Below, piece by piece: positions 7,921 to 17,513 of a DNA stretch of 64,000 nucleotides; positions within the stretch are counted from its first letter, which is position 1; the number at the start of each line of letters is the position of its first letter. The DNA is from Halapricum desulfuricans (GTDB lineage Archaea; Halobacteriota; Halobacteria; Halobacteriales; Haloarculaceae). The notes beneath the pieces are model-generated. The model saw only the letters and a program-made list of their open reading frames with translations. It had not been told where the DNA came from and made no database searches. The stretch spans positions 744,001-808,000 of the forward strand of contig NZ_CP064787.1 of the NCBI RefSeq assembly GCF_017094505.1. Reading direction: 5' to 3'. Made by a program: the position numbers and the translations under genes.

Positions 7921-9345
7921 ACTACCCCACCCTACTTCGCTCGGTCTGACGACCTCACTTCGTTGAGGGTGGGGCTTTCGCGTGGACTCCCGCTCTGGCC
8001 GGAATCCCCGGCAGGAGGGTCATATTCTCCGTTCGCGTTCACCATCCCGCGATTCAAGCGCACGCCTACGGGTGCGCCTCCGCCGTCCCCTGTTTGGTTA
8101 CGGCGGAGATACCGCAGTCCAATGTTCTTGGCGGCGTTGTAGTCAGCGTGGTTTTCGTAGCCGCATTTCAGACACTCGAAATCTTCCCCGTCGCGGTTGT
8201 CCGGGTGGGTGAATCCACAGTGCGAACACCGCCGTGACGTGTTCTTCGGGCCTACCTGCTCTACGTCGATGCCGTACATCTCGGCTTTGTATTCGACGTA
8301 CTCGTACACCCGCTCGAACGCCCACTTGTGTCCCCACGAGGCACCCGAGAGTCGGTCGCGGATGCCGGTCAACTCCTCGAAAGCGATAACCGTGCAGCCG
8401 TTCTCGGCGGCTTCTTCGATGATGCCGTTCGCAATCCGGTGGAGCATCAGCTTGAACCGGCCCGTCTCTTTGCGCCCGACTGCCTGGATGTTCTCGTGAG
8501 CGTGACGGCTTCCGCATTGCTGGAGCGATGCACGCCGCTTCTCGTACTCCCGCCGCCAGTGGTCGAACTCGTGACCACTCCAGAATGTGCCTGTCGAAGT
8601 GACCGCGAGTTGGTTCACGCCGAGGTCAACGCCGAGGACTGTGCTGTGCCCGGTCGGTGCCTGGTCCGACGTGTCGGACTCCACCTCCGCCTTTGTGCGA
8701 AGATGAAGGAACCACTCGCCGTCTTTGTCGTGGAGTTCTGCGCCCGTCACCTCGTAGTCGTCGTTGTCGAGATACCGACTGTGAGGTGTATCGCGGTCCT
8801 CGTCTGGCAGGACGTACTCGACTCCGATGCGTCCGTCTACCGTGGCGAGAGAAACGTGGTCGTCGTGGAAGGTCGCACACCGCTTGTCGTAGACGACAGT
8901 GGGCTTCGAGAAGTGTGGTTGGCCAGCGTACTCGCCTTGTTTCCAGCGGGCGATGACGCTTTGTACGGCGTCGGCGGCCTTGTTGCGAGCGTTCTGGACG
9001 AGATTGGCGTGTAATCGCGTCTGTTCGCGCACCTCGTCGTAGGTTTCCTCCTGCAACTGGGCCTTGCTGGTCGTTTTGTATTCGCCCTGCCAAGCGTGGT
9101 CCACGACGTAGTTCGCGGCCCACAAAAACTCGTCAACAGTTTCGCGGAGAAGTGCGGCGTCGTCGCTGTCCACGTCGAGTTTGACCGGGACAGTGCGCCG
9201 CACCTCCATACGTCAGATGGATGGCTGGTGGTTTATTAACGTTGGGGAGAAAAGGCGGCCACAGTCCGTGGTTTCTGCCGGAGTTGTCGGCTTCCCCTCC
9301 GGCCTCAAGGAGCGAGCGAAGCGAGCGAGTAGGCCGGAGGCTCCG
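7921..9345 (-). mobile_element. TnpB-only IS200/IS605-family element (IS1341-like), ends approximate
   Basis: The element holds tnpB without a tnpA. At the gene's 3' side a hairpin with arms ccccaccct (7925-7933) and agggtgggg (7966-7974) overlaps the tnpB stop, the expected place for the right end and omega RNA, whose guide would be read from the flank below 7921. On the 5' side the arms cctccggcct (9296-9305) and aggccggagg (9331-9340) form a hairpin typical of a left end. The right end falls directly after the stop of the DUF932-like gene. Exact borders cannot be set from this window. Confidence 0.6.
7932..9209 (-). CDS. tnpB: RNA-guided endonuclease TnpB
   Basis: 425 residues, normal for the family. 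The RuvC-like nuclease residues are all present: Asp in [13 protein letters not shown] (about residue 194), Glu in VIAFEEL (about 274) and Asp in [10 protein letters not shown] (about 357). The four-cysteine zinc finger CSHCGF and CLKCGY lies between the last two. TnpB cuts DNA guided by an RNA made from the element's right end. No TnpA lies nearby, so movement would need a transposase in trans. It appears intact and probably active as a nuclease. Confidence 0.93.
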   Translation of the reverse strand: MEVRRTVPVKLDVDSDDAALLRETVDEFLWAANYVVDHAWQGEYKTTSKAQLQEETYDEVREQTRLHANLVQNARNKAADAVQSVIARWKQGEYAGQPHFSKPTVVYDKRCATFHDDHVSLATVDGRIGVEYVLPDEDRDTPHSRYLDNDDYEVTGAELHDKDGEWFLHLRTKAEVESDTSDQAPTGHSTVLGVDLGVNQLAVTSTGTFWSGHEFDHWRREYEKRRASLQQCGSRHAHENIQAVGRKETGRFKLMLHRIANGIIEEAAENGCTVIAFEELTGIRDRLSGASWGHKWAFERVYEYVEYKAEMYGIDVEQVGPKNTSRRCSHCGFTHPDNRDGEDFECLKCGYENHADYNAAKNIGLRYLRRNQTGDGGGAPVGVRLNRGMVNANGEYDPPAGDSGQSGSPRESPTLNEVRSSDRAK

Positions 9346-9559
9346 CCTCGAAACTGCTGAACTGTGGACAGTCCGCTCGAAATAGATATTCGATTCGGGT
9401 ATATGTGTGCTAGAATAGTCTATATTGTTCCAATATCAATCGAATTCTAACCGAAATAGTTAAGAGATATCGTTGTGAGCGCTCCAACTGCGAATCACTC
9501 ACAGCCGTTTCCTACTCACGGGAGGGAAGGATCGCTGATCGAGTGACGTAGTCACAACC
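9210..9559. other. IS left-end region and leader of the transfer operon
   Basis: I see no gene here. The left-end hairpin of the TnpB element occupies 9296-9340. An AT-rich stretch at about 9380-9470 may hold the promoter of the operon starting at 9560. A short palindrome gtgacgtagtcac (9543-9555) lies just before the start codon and could be an operator. Confidence 0.4.
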
Positions 9560-9970
9560 ATGGATAGCAATGCGTCTCTGCAGACACCGATTGCACTGTC
9601 AAAGAGCCTTCTCACGAGATTTCCACACGCATTGAGTGCGGTGTGGGTGGGAGCCATATTCGGAACGCTCGCGATCGAACCCGCACTCGCCCAGAGTACC
9701 GGGGAAGCGTTCTGTGAGACCGATATGGCAACGACGATCGGCAACATCTTCACCCTGATTCAGTTCGGTGGCCCGCTCATTGGCGGCGTCATCGCACTCG
9801 GTGCGATTGTCGCCATCCCGACCGTCCGTCGGGCCGATCTCAAAAAGGAACTCAAAGAGATCCGAAACCAGGGGATCATCTGGGGCGTGATCGTCGCGCC
9901 ACTGGGGACGACGATCATCACGTTCTTGCTGAACAACGTGGTCGCCGGAGGTAGCAGTTGCGGCTTTTGA
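9560..9970 (+). CDS. VirB2/TrbC-like small membrane protein
   Basis: A protein of 136 residues. Residues about 20-45 look like a signal peptide ending in EPALA before QSTGE. The mature part has two hydrophobic segments (IFTLIQFGGPLIGGVIALGA and IIWGVIVAPLGTTIITFLL) joined by a short charged loop, with two cysteines, one near each end. Signal plus two membrane helices in about 90 mature residues is the layout of VirB2/TrbC pilins. It is the first gene of the transfer-like operon, the position a pilin often has. The assignment is structural and by context, not by sequence match. Confidence 0.6.
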   Translation: MDSNASLQTPIALSKSLLTRFPHALSAVWVGAIFGTLAIEPALAQSTGEAFCETDMATTIGNIFTLIQFGGPLIGGVIALGAIVAIPTVRRADLKKELKEIRNQGIIWGVIVAPLGTTIITFLLNNVVAGGSSCGF

Positions 9971-11667
9971 GCCACCTCTGCTTCGTCGTGATACTCCTCA
10001 TCAGCATGACTGCGAGCACACTCGCGCCAGGCGCTCGTGCGCATCCACCCACAGCACCCGATCACGGCGTGAACGAGTCGCTCTTCCCGACGCTCTGGTC
10101 GGGCGACCTCGGTCGCTTCGTCAACGAATCTGACTACCGAGAGCTGACGGGCGAGAGTCGAACGCCACTCGAGATCATCACGAATGCGACCGATATCCCA
10201 CTGGATCGACCCCCGGAAGCGGTCGAACGCTGGAATCGTGGCGATCTCCGTGACGTGCCGGAGACCAACCAGTCAGTGTCGATCGGGCCGCCCACTGCCG
10301 AGCGAGCACGTGCTGCCTACATCGAAGACGCCTTTGTCTCGATCTTCGCGATCCAGCCGTCGACGCGTGCACATCTCACACCTGACGATACCCCGCTGTA
10401 CGTCGGCGACACGGGATCAGTGTTGGCATTGGTGGATTACCGGGTGGATCTCCGCGATAACCACACCGTCGACAACGTCACCTATCGCTGGCGACTCGAC
10501 TCCCATCAGGTGCAACGTGTTCGCCTCCTCGTCGACGGCGAACTCGAAAACGAAACGCTCGGCTCACAGACGCCAGAGCTGGGATTCGACGAGTTAGCAG
10601 CGTACCCAGGGGTGAGACACAACCTGACGATTGAGGCTGACATCGCCGTAGCTGTCGAGCGTAGCAAGGACGAATGCCTCGAACGCGGGGCAAACGGGAC
10701 CTGCGGTGACTGGCAGAACGAAACGTGGCAGATCCAGTCGGCACTGACCGTTACTGATAGTCGGGACGTAACCCGATACAGACTGGGCGTCTCAGGATAC
10801 GAGACATCATATCCGAACGGCGATCAGGGCTTAGAACTCTACATGAACAGGCCCTGGCTCGGCTTCGAGACGCCAGCGGGGACAGTCAGAGGAAGCTGGC
10901 GATTCTACACGGCTCGGGACAGGAATTGGGATGCGCTCCGCGTCGATTCGACAGACGGGTCGAGACAGACACACTCGCCGATGCACCCGCTCCAAGTGTA
11001 CGCCTTCCCGATGGAGGGTGGCCCAACCATCCGTTCGACCGCAGTTACGTTGCTCGATAGCTACGGCGTGGAAATGGACGCACCCGAACTGCAACCCGAC
11101 GTCTATCTCGATGTCGCCGAAGACACGTACACCGCGAGTTACGGACTGGTGGTGCGCGTCGAAGACGGATCTGAGGGCAGCGAGCCGACCGGAGCCGTCC
11201 AGGGCCTCGTTCGAGGTGTCGAGCGCCCACTCTCAGACGCCTCCCTCGCGACCGTGCCGTTGATCGAAACCGAGCTGCGACTATCGGTAGATTCGATTGA
11301 GGATGGCATAGCTACTGTCGAAATCAGCTTACGAGAAGCATCGAGTGGCCGGCCGATCGAAACGTCCAGTCAACCGGGCGTGATCCAGATCGACGGGACC
11401 ACAGTCGATACCGGACCGGACGGTACAACCGTCCAGCGAGTGTCGATCGGCAACGGGATCGTCAGCGCACGCTACGTCCCCGAGCCGTGGTGGCGCCACA
11501 CGCCCGGATACCTCGGCGATTCGGATGCCGTGTTCGCGAGTCACGGCTCGATCGATATTGTGAACGCGATCTACCAGATCGGCATCCCGATCGGATTGCT
11601 CCTCATCGCTGCGTTCCTTGTCGATCGCATCACGGGTATCCCGATCTGGCCCCCGTGGAGGCACTGA
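9958..11667 (+). CDS. Large exported, membrane-anchored protein of the transfer operon
   Basis: 569 residues. The proposed TTG start at 9958 gives a clear signal peptide (MRLLSHLCFVVILLISMTAS, cut near GARA); a GTG at 9988 is the main alternative. The long middle is beta-rich and extracellular, with several N-x-S/T glycosylation sites. A single hydrophobic helix near the C-terminus (about 540-560) leaves a short WPPWRH tail inside. It overlaps the gene before it by 13 nt and the next by 1 nt. I do not recognise a family. It is a candidate surface component, such as an adhesin or mating-contact protein. Confidence 0.75.
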   Translation: MRLLSHLCFVVILLISMTASTLAPGARAHPPTAPDHGVNESLFPTLWSGDLGRFVNESDYRELTGESRTPLEIITNATDIPLDRPPEAVERWNRGDLRDVPETNQSVSIGPPTAERARAAYIEDAFVSIFAIQPSTRAHLTPDDTPLYVGDTGSVLALVDYRVDLRDNHTVDNVTYRWRLDSHQVQRVRLLVDGELENETLGSQTPELGFDELAAYPGVRHNLTIEADIAVAVERSKDECLERGANGTCGDWQNETWQIQSALTVTDSRDVTRYRLGVSGYETSYPNGDQGLELYMNRPWLGFETPAGTVRGSWRFYTARDRNWDALRVDSTDGSRQTHSPMHPLQVYAFPMEGGPTIRSTAVTLLDSYGVEMDAPELQPDVYLDVAEDTYTASYGLVVRVEDGSEGSEPTGAVQGLVRGVERPLSDASLATVPLIETELRLSVDSIEDGIATVEISLREASSGRPIETSSQPGVIQIDGTTVDTGPDGTTVQRVSIGNGIVSARYVPEPWWRHTPGYLGDSDAVFASHGSIDIVNAIYQIGIPIGLLLIAAFLVDRITGIPIWPPWRH

Positions 11668-12512
11668 TGTCGCCACAGCCGCTGACGAGACGGCAGGTGC
11701 TTAGCCTAGGCTGTCTGTCCGTCGCCAGCCTTGCAGGGTGTGCCAGTCAAGCGACTCTCTCGGAGGATACGCCGCCTGTGCAAACGGACATCCCAACGTT
11801 CACGAAAGCGATTGCGATCGAGGAACGCGATCTAGTCGTGACGTTGCCCGATGGGCACGATATCGAGGAACTCACGCTCGTCGATCCGGACGGCCAGCAC
11901 TTTGCGACGAGGCCCATCCAGACGGGCGTTACACAGGCCCGGTTCGAGTTGCTTGATCCCCGACTCTGGGGTGCGGATTACGTCCACTACGAACCGGGGA
12001 CTTACGAACTGGTCGGGGTGAGCGAGGAACGAACCGAGAAGCAGGAAATCCCGCTTGAACCCGATATCCGGATTGCCGATGTGCGACAACCCACGGGTAG
12101 CGGTATTTCTGGAGAGGAATCTCTGATAGAGGTCGAAGTTGAAAACTTAGGAACAGGACCGACTTGGATCTACGAGATTACCTATGCTGACGCACCATAC
12201 TGGGGTGCAAATAACGAGATGGGCGATAATCCAGGTCAAGTATATCTGATATCTCCAAATCCAAATCAAGCGACGATCTTAGAACCGAAAGAGAAAGGCC
12301 GATACGTCGGATTCGGGAGGCCCCTTCTATTTGAAAGCGAGTCAGCCTGCCATGGTACCCAAGTGGAGTTCGGCATCCAAATTGGACTGGGCACTGGTTC
12401 AGTGGTTAGCGACGAGATAGTCGTTCTGCCAAATGGCAACAGCAAAGAGTCGTATCCTCAAGGGCGGTGGTCCTGTGGCTCTGTTGAGCTTCGGATAAGA
12501 GATGAAAAGTAA
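11667..12512 (+). CDS. Tat-exported lipoprotein of the transfer operon
   Basis: 281 residues from the ATG at 11667, which overlaps the stop of the gene before (TGATG). The N-terminus has a twin-arginine motif (RRQVLSLG) and a lipobox (SLAGC), so the protein should be exported folded and anchored by lipid at Cys25, as haloarchaeal lipoproteins are. The rest is beta-rich: residues about 55-120 and 130-270 look like two beta-sandwich units. Codon use in the last third is more AT-rich than in neighbouring genes. No family is recognised; it may help build the surface complex, like VirB7 lipoproteins. Confidence 0.75.
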   Translation: MSPQPLTRRQVLSLGCLSVASLAGCASQATLSEDTPPVQTDIPTFTKAIAIEERDLVVTLPDGHDIEELTLVDPDGQHFATRPIQTGVTQARFELLDPRLWGADYVHYEPGTYELVGVSEERTEKQEIPLEPDIRIADVRQPTGSGISGEESLIEVEVENLGTGPTWIYEITYADAPYWGANNEMGDNPGQVYLISPNPNQATILEPKEKGRYVGFGRPLLFESESACHGTQVEFGIQIGLGTGSVVSDEIVVLPNGNSKESYPQGRWSCGSVELRIRDEK

Positions 12513-13848
12513 CAGCCGGATGACGGCGTTCCCGTTAGAAGAAGCGATTACTGTCAACGGTGGCAGTGCAATCCTTCAGGCGGGGATGTTCGATCCAATT
12601 GGGGATATTATCATTGACGCACTGCAGTCTGTACTCAAAGTCCTGTTTACTCCGATTAAGAAGATTATACAGGACTCTGCAAGTGCGGTTGTCAATCTAA
12701 TCCTCGAAACCCCACACCCGAACGAGATTTTCGGACCTCCCTCGAACGGCGTGTGGCCGGATCTCTATGTGTACTACTGGGATTCGCTCATTCCACTGGT
12801 GTTGTTCCTGTATGGCGCGACGATCATGCTGGTCATCTTCCTCCAGGCAACGAGTCATCTCTTCGGGAGCTACCATCGGGCGAAACTCATCAAGCGTTCG
12901 TTCACGGGTCTGATGGGGATCCTCGCGTGGTGGTGGATCGCCGGGTTATCGCTTCGATTCGCCAATTCATTGACCGCCCTACTCGCCCCGGATCTCTCCT
13001 CAATCACCCTCTTCGAGACGCTTTCGTTCGGAGCGATGGGCGTCCTCGGACTGGTAATCACGCTCTCGGTCGATCTCGTGCTCTTTGGGCTCTTGGCGCT
13101 GCTATATTTCTCCCGACAGGTCGTCCTCTACCTGTTCGTCATCGCCATGCCGATCCTGATCGTCTTCTGGATCCCCGGCGTCGGCCCGATGACGCTGCTC
13201 TCAAACTTCGCCAGACGCCTGGCCGGGTTCTACGTCCCCTTCCTATTCATGACCCTCCCCGTCGCCCTGCTGTTCAGACTCGCCGATATCCTCGGCAACA
13301 GCTTCGGCCTGAGTGCCGAAGGGATCACGGCCTGGTTGCTCGCGCTCGTAATCCCGTTCGTCGCCGTGCTCGCACCGATCATCTTCATCTGGCAAGCCGG
13401 GGCGATATTCTTCATTGGTCGCCAGACCGCCAGTCATACCTCCAGACGCCAGGCTGCCAATCGCGCCCAGACGATGCGATCGGGAGGACAGACAACCACA
13501 CACGCCGGCCAGAACTTCTCGCGCGGCCTCCAGGGCCAGCCCGCGATGACTCCCGACGGCCAGTACGTCTTTGACTCCGGTGATTCGCGGGCGCACGCAG
13601 CCGGTGCACGCGTCAACTCACTGGGCTCGCGCGTCCAACGCGTCGTCGACGAACGCCGCGGCAACCCACCAGGCCCGCCAAGCGGCGGCGCGCCGGCCAC
13701 GCCAGCACTCCCCAAGCCGAGAGCGACCGAGGAGCCAGTCTCACGCCACGGCGAGTTCGAAACGCTTCGCGGCCGCACCTCGAGAGGATCGGAACGAACG
13801 CCGCCACCTCGCGAATCAGACGACACAGACCAGCGATCTACAGAGTAA
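12502..13848 (+). CDS. VirB6/TrbL-like polytopic membrane protein
   Basis: 448 residues. About six to seven membrane helices lie between residues 85 and 310, for example LIPLVLFLYGATIMLVIFLQ, GVLGLVITLSVDLVLFGLLA and GITAWLLALVIPFVAVLAPI. The C-terminal 130 residues are soluble, proline- and arginine-rich. This layout, in an operon with VirB3- and VirB4-like genes, fits VirB6/TrbL, the inner-membrane channel part of type IV secretion. It overlaps the lipoprotein gene by 11 nt. The start at 12502 lies inside an AT-rich stretch; an ATG at 12520 is possible. Confidence 0.7.
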   Translation: MKSNSRMTAFPLEEAITVNGGSAILQAGMFDPIGDIIIDALQSVLKVLFTPIKKIIQDSASAVVNLILETPHPNEIFGPPSNGVWPDLYVYYWDSLIPLVLFLYGATIMLVIFLQATSHLFGSYHRAKLIKRSFTGLMGILAWWWIAGLSLRFANSLTALLAPDLSSITLFETLSFGAMGVLGLVITLSVDLVLFGLLALLYFSRQVVLYLFVIAMPILIVFWIPGVGPMTLLSNFARRLAGFYVPFLFMTLPVALLFRLADILGNSFGLSAEGITAWLLALVIPFVAVLAPIIFIWQAGAIFFIGRQTASHTSRRQAANRAQTMRSGGQTTTHAGQNFSRGLQGQPAMTPDGQYVFDSGDSRAHAAGARVNSLGSRVQRVVDERRGNPPGPPSGGAPATPALPKPRATEEPVSRHGEFETLRGRTSRGSERTPPPRESDDTDQRSTE

Positions 13849-13849
13849 C

Positions 13850-14866
13850 ATGCAACCACCACATCGCAATCCATCGAAACGCATCCCAAAGTCGATCGGT
13901 ACCGACGCCAAACTCTTCGGTCGGTTCACCCTCATGGACGTGATCGTCGCGCTCGTTCCGGGCGTGGCCGTCATCCTCGTCGTTCAGACGGTCGTCCCAC
14001 CGGATCTGGCCGTTTTCGGCTACTCGATTCAAGTATTCGGCCTGCCACTTGCGCTCGTCGCCATCGCGATCGGCGGGCTGTTCGTCAGTCTGACTCCGAA
14101 CTATACCACGAGTCTGGACTGGCTCACCGCCTTCGTGAGCTTTCGCTTCACATCGAACACGGCCGAGCACCGCGAAGCGAGCGAGCAGACGCTCGTCGAA
14201 CGCTTGCATCCCGATCACGACGCCATCGAGCGGACCGATGGCGCACTCGTCGGGTTCGTGCGTGTCGAACCACCGTCGATGGCCCTCGCCACAGATACAC
14301 AGTGGAGCGCAACGGCCGACGCCTTCACCGACTTCCTCAACACGACAGTCGAGTTTCCCATCCAGATTTACTCGACGACACAGCCGTTTCCCGTCGCGAA
14401 CCATCTCGCCCATTACGAGACACGGCTCTCCGATCCTGACGTCCGCGCGAATCCCCGCCTCCAGGCACTCATTGAGCACTACGTCGAGTGGTACGGTGAG
14501 GAACTCGAACGGCGACGGATGACGATCCGCGATCACTACGTCATCGTCTCGGTCGCACCATCGGACGTCCGCTACGAGAGCGAGAGCCTGGCTGCACGCG
14601 TCAGTCGAGTGCCGATCGTGGGGCGTGTCATCGGGCTCTGGGCGCGCCCGTCACAGGCACTCGCCCGCGAGGCTATGTTCGAGGAACTCGACAGTCGCTG
14701 TGACCGCGTCGCGCGCGGCCTCCGCGATATCGAGGGCTGTCGCGCGAGACGGATCCCACTGGGGGAGGCGCTCCCGATCGTCAGGCGGTTCTGGACCGGC
14801 CATGCTGATGACCTCGATGCCACGGCCCAGATCCGATCGACGGCGCTCCTTGGGAGTCAGTCATGA
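13850..14866 (+). CDS. VirB3/PrgI-like membrane protein
   Basis: 338 residues. Two hydrophobic helices near the N-terminus (about 28-45 and 52-78) are followed by a long soluble domain. VirB3/PrgI proteins are short, have this paired-helix start and are encoded directly before VirB4, which is the case here: the stop overlaps the VirB4-like ATG (ATGA at 14863-14866). Unlike bacterial VirB3 it has an extra 250-residue cytoplasmic part with DYVEWYGEEL-like helical stretches. The gene begins 1 nt after the stop of its neighbour. Confidence 0.65.
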   Translation: MQPPHRNPSKRIPKSIGTDAKLFGRFTLMDVIVALVPGVAVILVVQTVVPPDLAVFGYSIQVFGLPLALVAIAIGGLFVSLTPNYTTSLDWLTAFVSFRFTSNTAEHREASEQTLVERLHPDHDAIERTDGALVGFVRVEPPSMALATDTQWSATADAFTDFLNTTVEFPIQIYSTTQPFPVANHLAHYETRLSDPDVRANPRLQALIEHYVEWYGEELERRRMTIRDHYVIVSVAPSDVRYESESLAARVSRVPIVGRVIGLWARPSQALAREAMFEELDSRCDRVARGLRDIEGCRARRIPLGEALPIVRRFWTGHADDLDATAQIRSTALLGSQS

Positions 14867-16938
14867 GCCGCAAGCAAAGACACGAAGAGGACGATCCTGT
14901 GGGGGCGAATCGCGAGGCAGGCGAGCACGACCACTCCAGTGCGGACACTGCTGCGGGGCCCGCGACAGCCGCGGCCAAACAAGAGCGCAATGCTGAACAG
15001 ACCGAGGTCCAGCATGCGGAGACACAGCGTGATGCGAAAGACGCGACTGCAGACCCAACAGCGGACGCATCACAAAGCGGGTTCAATGTGACGTACACCC
15101 CGTCACAGCGACCGCTGCAATCCGTGGAATCCACACAGCAGTCGTTGCTCACGCCCGGTGCGATCGAAGAGCATCCGGCGACGGTCGAACTCGACGGCTC
15201 CTGGACACAGACGTTCTGGATTGCGGGCTATCCCGATGCGCCGACCGATGGGCTGTTCGAACAGCTCTATTCGAGTGCTGACGCCCGACAGACGGATATC
15301 TCGATCCACCTCGATCCGCGCGATACAGACGCCACGCTCGACGGGATCGAGAACCACATCGAGTCATTGGATGCCGACGTCGAATACCTCACCGAGAAGC
15401 GCCGTGCCGGGGCACGTGGCCTCGCCAAAGATCTGGCAGACTATCGTGACCTCTACGACGTGTTACGGAACACACCCACGAAGGCGTTCGACGTCTCGAT
15501 GTTCCTCACCACGTCGGCCGAAGAACGCGACGCACTCGATCCGGAACGCGTCCGCAAGACGGCGATGCGCGCCCCATCGAATCTGACGCCCGTCACACCG
15601 CGCTGGCGACAGGTAACAGCGCTCACCGCTACGAGCCCGATCTGTCGGGATCCCCTCGATGAGGCGATAGACACGACCACACCCATGCTTGCCGGGGCCG
15701 TCGGCGCGATGTTTCCTTTCCACGCTGGGGCGTTCGCCGAACACGGTATCGAGTACGGCACCTACGCACTGAACGAGAGTCCACTCGTCATCGATCGCTT
15801 CGCTCGCGAAACCGGTTACTGCATGATGACTATCGGCCAGCTCGGCGCAGGCAAATCCTTCGCGACCAAGCTCCACCTGTTGCGCCGGGCGATGTTCGAT
15901 CCCGAGACGATTGTCGTCATGCTTGATCCAATGGAAGGGTTCGCAACGCTCACCGAGGTGCTCGACGGCGAGCGTGTCACTGTCGGCGGAACGCGTGGCC
16001 TGAACCCGCTCGATATTCGGCCGACACCACAGTCAGTCCTCGACCGCGTCCGCGATCTCGACCCCTGGGCCGAACAGATCTCCTGGGTCGTCACGTTCTT
16101 CGAGACGTTTTTCCAGCACGTCGCGAACAACCCGCTGGAAGACCGCAAACAGACCCTGCGCCGAGCGATCCAGGAGACCTACGAACGTGCCGGGATTACC
16201 CGCGATCCGGCCACACATGACGAGCGCTCACCAACGACTACGGACCTTATCGATGTCCTCGAAACTATGCTTGCGGATCCTGAGGAGTTCGGCTATGAAA
16301 CCGACGGCGAGCAGCGAAGTGTCGTCCTCGACGTCGAATCACTCCTAAAGGATCTCCGTCCGTCCTTTCGGGAGGGCGGTGACCTCGCGAATCTAGCGCG
16401 GCCGACGGCGTTCGACCTCGACTCGAACGTCATCTATCTCGATCTTCATCAAGACGAGGGTGTGCGTGGCCGCAGCGAGACCAGTCTCATGATGCAGGTG
16501 CTGTTCAACGCCGTCTATGAGCGTGCGAAAGGGACTGACAAGCGCGTCATCTTCGCGATCGACGAAGCACACTACCTGCTCAACGACTCCGCCTCGCTCG
16601 GCTACCTCGAGACGGCCGTGCGGCACAGTCGCCACTACGATCTCTCCCTCCAGTTCATCACGCAGACGGGTGGTGAGTTCGAACTGACCGCCGAAGCGAA
16701 GACGATCGCTGATCTCTGTTCGATCACGGTCATCCATCGCGTCAAAGAAGACGCCGGCCAGCTCGCCGAGTGGTTCGGGCTCACCGAGCGCGAGGCCAAT
16801 TGGGTCCGAACCGCGAAGGCAGGCAACGAAGACGATGGCTTCTCCGAAGCACTCTTGGGGATCGACGAGGAAGGCTGGTTTCCAGTTCGGGTGCGCGCCA
16901 GTCCGTTCGAGGCCGACGCAATCGACAGCAGCGGCTGA
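14863..16938 (+). CDS. VirB4-like secretion/transfer ATPase
   Basis: 691 residues. A disordered N-terminus of about 100 residues precedes a VirB4 N-domain. The P-loop GQLGAGKS is at about 324-331, a Walker B with RVIFAIDEAH at about 560, and a motif QFITQTGG follows, as in VirB4/CedB and HerA-FtsK ATPases. VirB4 drives assembly and transport in type IV systems, at the cell membrane. It is the last gene of the operon and coupled to the VirB3-like gene. This is the best supported gene of the transfer set. Confidence 0.9.
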   Translation: MSRKQRHEEDDPVGANREAGEHDHSSADTAAGPATAAAKQERNAEQTEVQHAETQRDAKDATADPTADASQSGFNVTYTPSQRPLQSVESTQQSLLTPGAIEEHPATVELDGSWTQTFWIAGYPDAPTDGLFEQLYSSADARQTDISIHLDPRDTDATLDGIENHIESLDADVEYLTEKRRAGARGLAKDLADYRDLYDVLRNTPTKAFDVSMFLTTSAEERDALDPERVRKTAMRAPSNLTPVTPRWRQVTALTATSPICRDPLDEAIDTTTPMLAGAVGAMFPFHAGAFAEHGIEYGTYALNESPLVIDRFARETGYCMMTIGQLGAGKSFATKLHLLRRAMFDPETIVVMLDPMEGFATLTEVLDGERVTVGGTRGLNPLDIRPTPQSVLDRVRDLDPWAEQISWVVTFFETFFQHVANNPLEDRKQTLRRAIQETYERAGITRDPATHDERSPTTTDLIDVLETMLADPEEFGYETDGEQRSVVLDVESLLKDLRPSFREGGDLANLARPTAFDLDSNVIYLDLHQDEGVRGRSETSLMMQVLFNAVYERAKGTDKRVIFAIDEAHYLLNDSASLGYLETAVRHSRHYDLSLQFITQTGGEFELTAEAKTIADLCSITVIHRVKEDAGQLAEWFGLTEREANWVRTAKAGNEDDGFSEALLGIDEEGWFPVRVRASPFEADAIDSSG

Positions 16939-17075
16939 GAATCCAGTCTGACACAGCACGCAGCGCTGGCTCACCGTCAACTGCCTCAGAGGGCACTGTC
17001 TAGGTGAGGGATTGAGAAGCGAGGAGGTCATAGTGAGTGCTGTCCATCAAACTCGTAGACCGCCACAGAGAACGC

Positions 17076-17378
17076 TCAGACGTCTGCAGCCTCGTCGATG
17101 AAGTCCTCGTCCAATTGTTGTTTCAGCACTTGGAGGTTCGCGGCCTCTTCAGCGCCGACAAGCGATTTGAGGAGTTCAAGGGAAATCTCATCGTCGTAGT
17201 AGGCGGCCGCGATTTCTTGAGTGAGCGCATCGTCGTGGGTAGCATCTTGGAGGTATTCACGGAGCGCGGTCACCAAGATATCAGTCCGATCCTCTCCGAG
17301 GACGTCTGCGAGAGCATCGGTTCGGTCAACAAGCCGGCGTGGGGCCCGGAACTGGACACGTTTCTTCTCACTGCCCAT
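17076..17378 (-). CDS. Ribbon-helix-helix regulator
   Basis: 100 residues from the ATG at 17376-17378 (MGSEKKRVQFRAPRRLVDRT). The first 45 residues form a ribbon-helix-helix: a beta strand KRVQFRAP, then two helices around DRTDALADVLGEDRTDILVTAL. The C-terminal half is acidic and helical, with DDEISLELLKSLVGAEEA, as in antitoxins or partners. No toxin gene lies beside it in this window. Palindromes at 17380-17404 directly upstream suggest autoregulation. It is the last gene that I assign to the element. Confidence 0.8.
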   Translation of the reverse strand: MGSEKKRVQFRAPRRLVDRTDALADVLGEDRTDILVTALREYLQDATHDDALTQEIAAAYYDDEISLELLKSLVGAEEAANLQVLKQQLDEDFIDEAADV

Positions 17379-17379
17379 T

Positions 17380-17404
17380 ATGTATACATTGTGAGCTAAC
17401 TCAC
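17380..17404 (-). promoter_or_regulatory. Paired palindromes, candidate RHH operator
   Basis: Directly upstream of the RHH start lie atgtatacat (17380-17389), a perfect 10-bp palindrome, and gtgagctaactcac (17391-17404), with 5-bp arms. Ribbon-helix-helix proteins bind short tandem palindromes as dimers, so this is a likely autoregulatory site. Confidence 0.5.
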
Positions 17405-17513
17405 TTAGCCCTTGCCGTGACCCGAGTGAGAGCCAACAGCACAGGTTCGCGGGCGACCACGTCGACAGCTCGCGGGAGTAACATTCACTTTGCTGTCTCC
17501 CATACCCTGGAAC

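Noticed and set aside
12753-13574. 273-residue open frame inside the VirB6-like gene
   Set aside because: Arg/Pro-rich shadow frame; the overlapping frame has clear membrane helices and operon overlaps.
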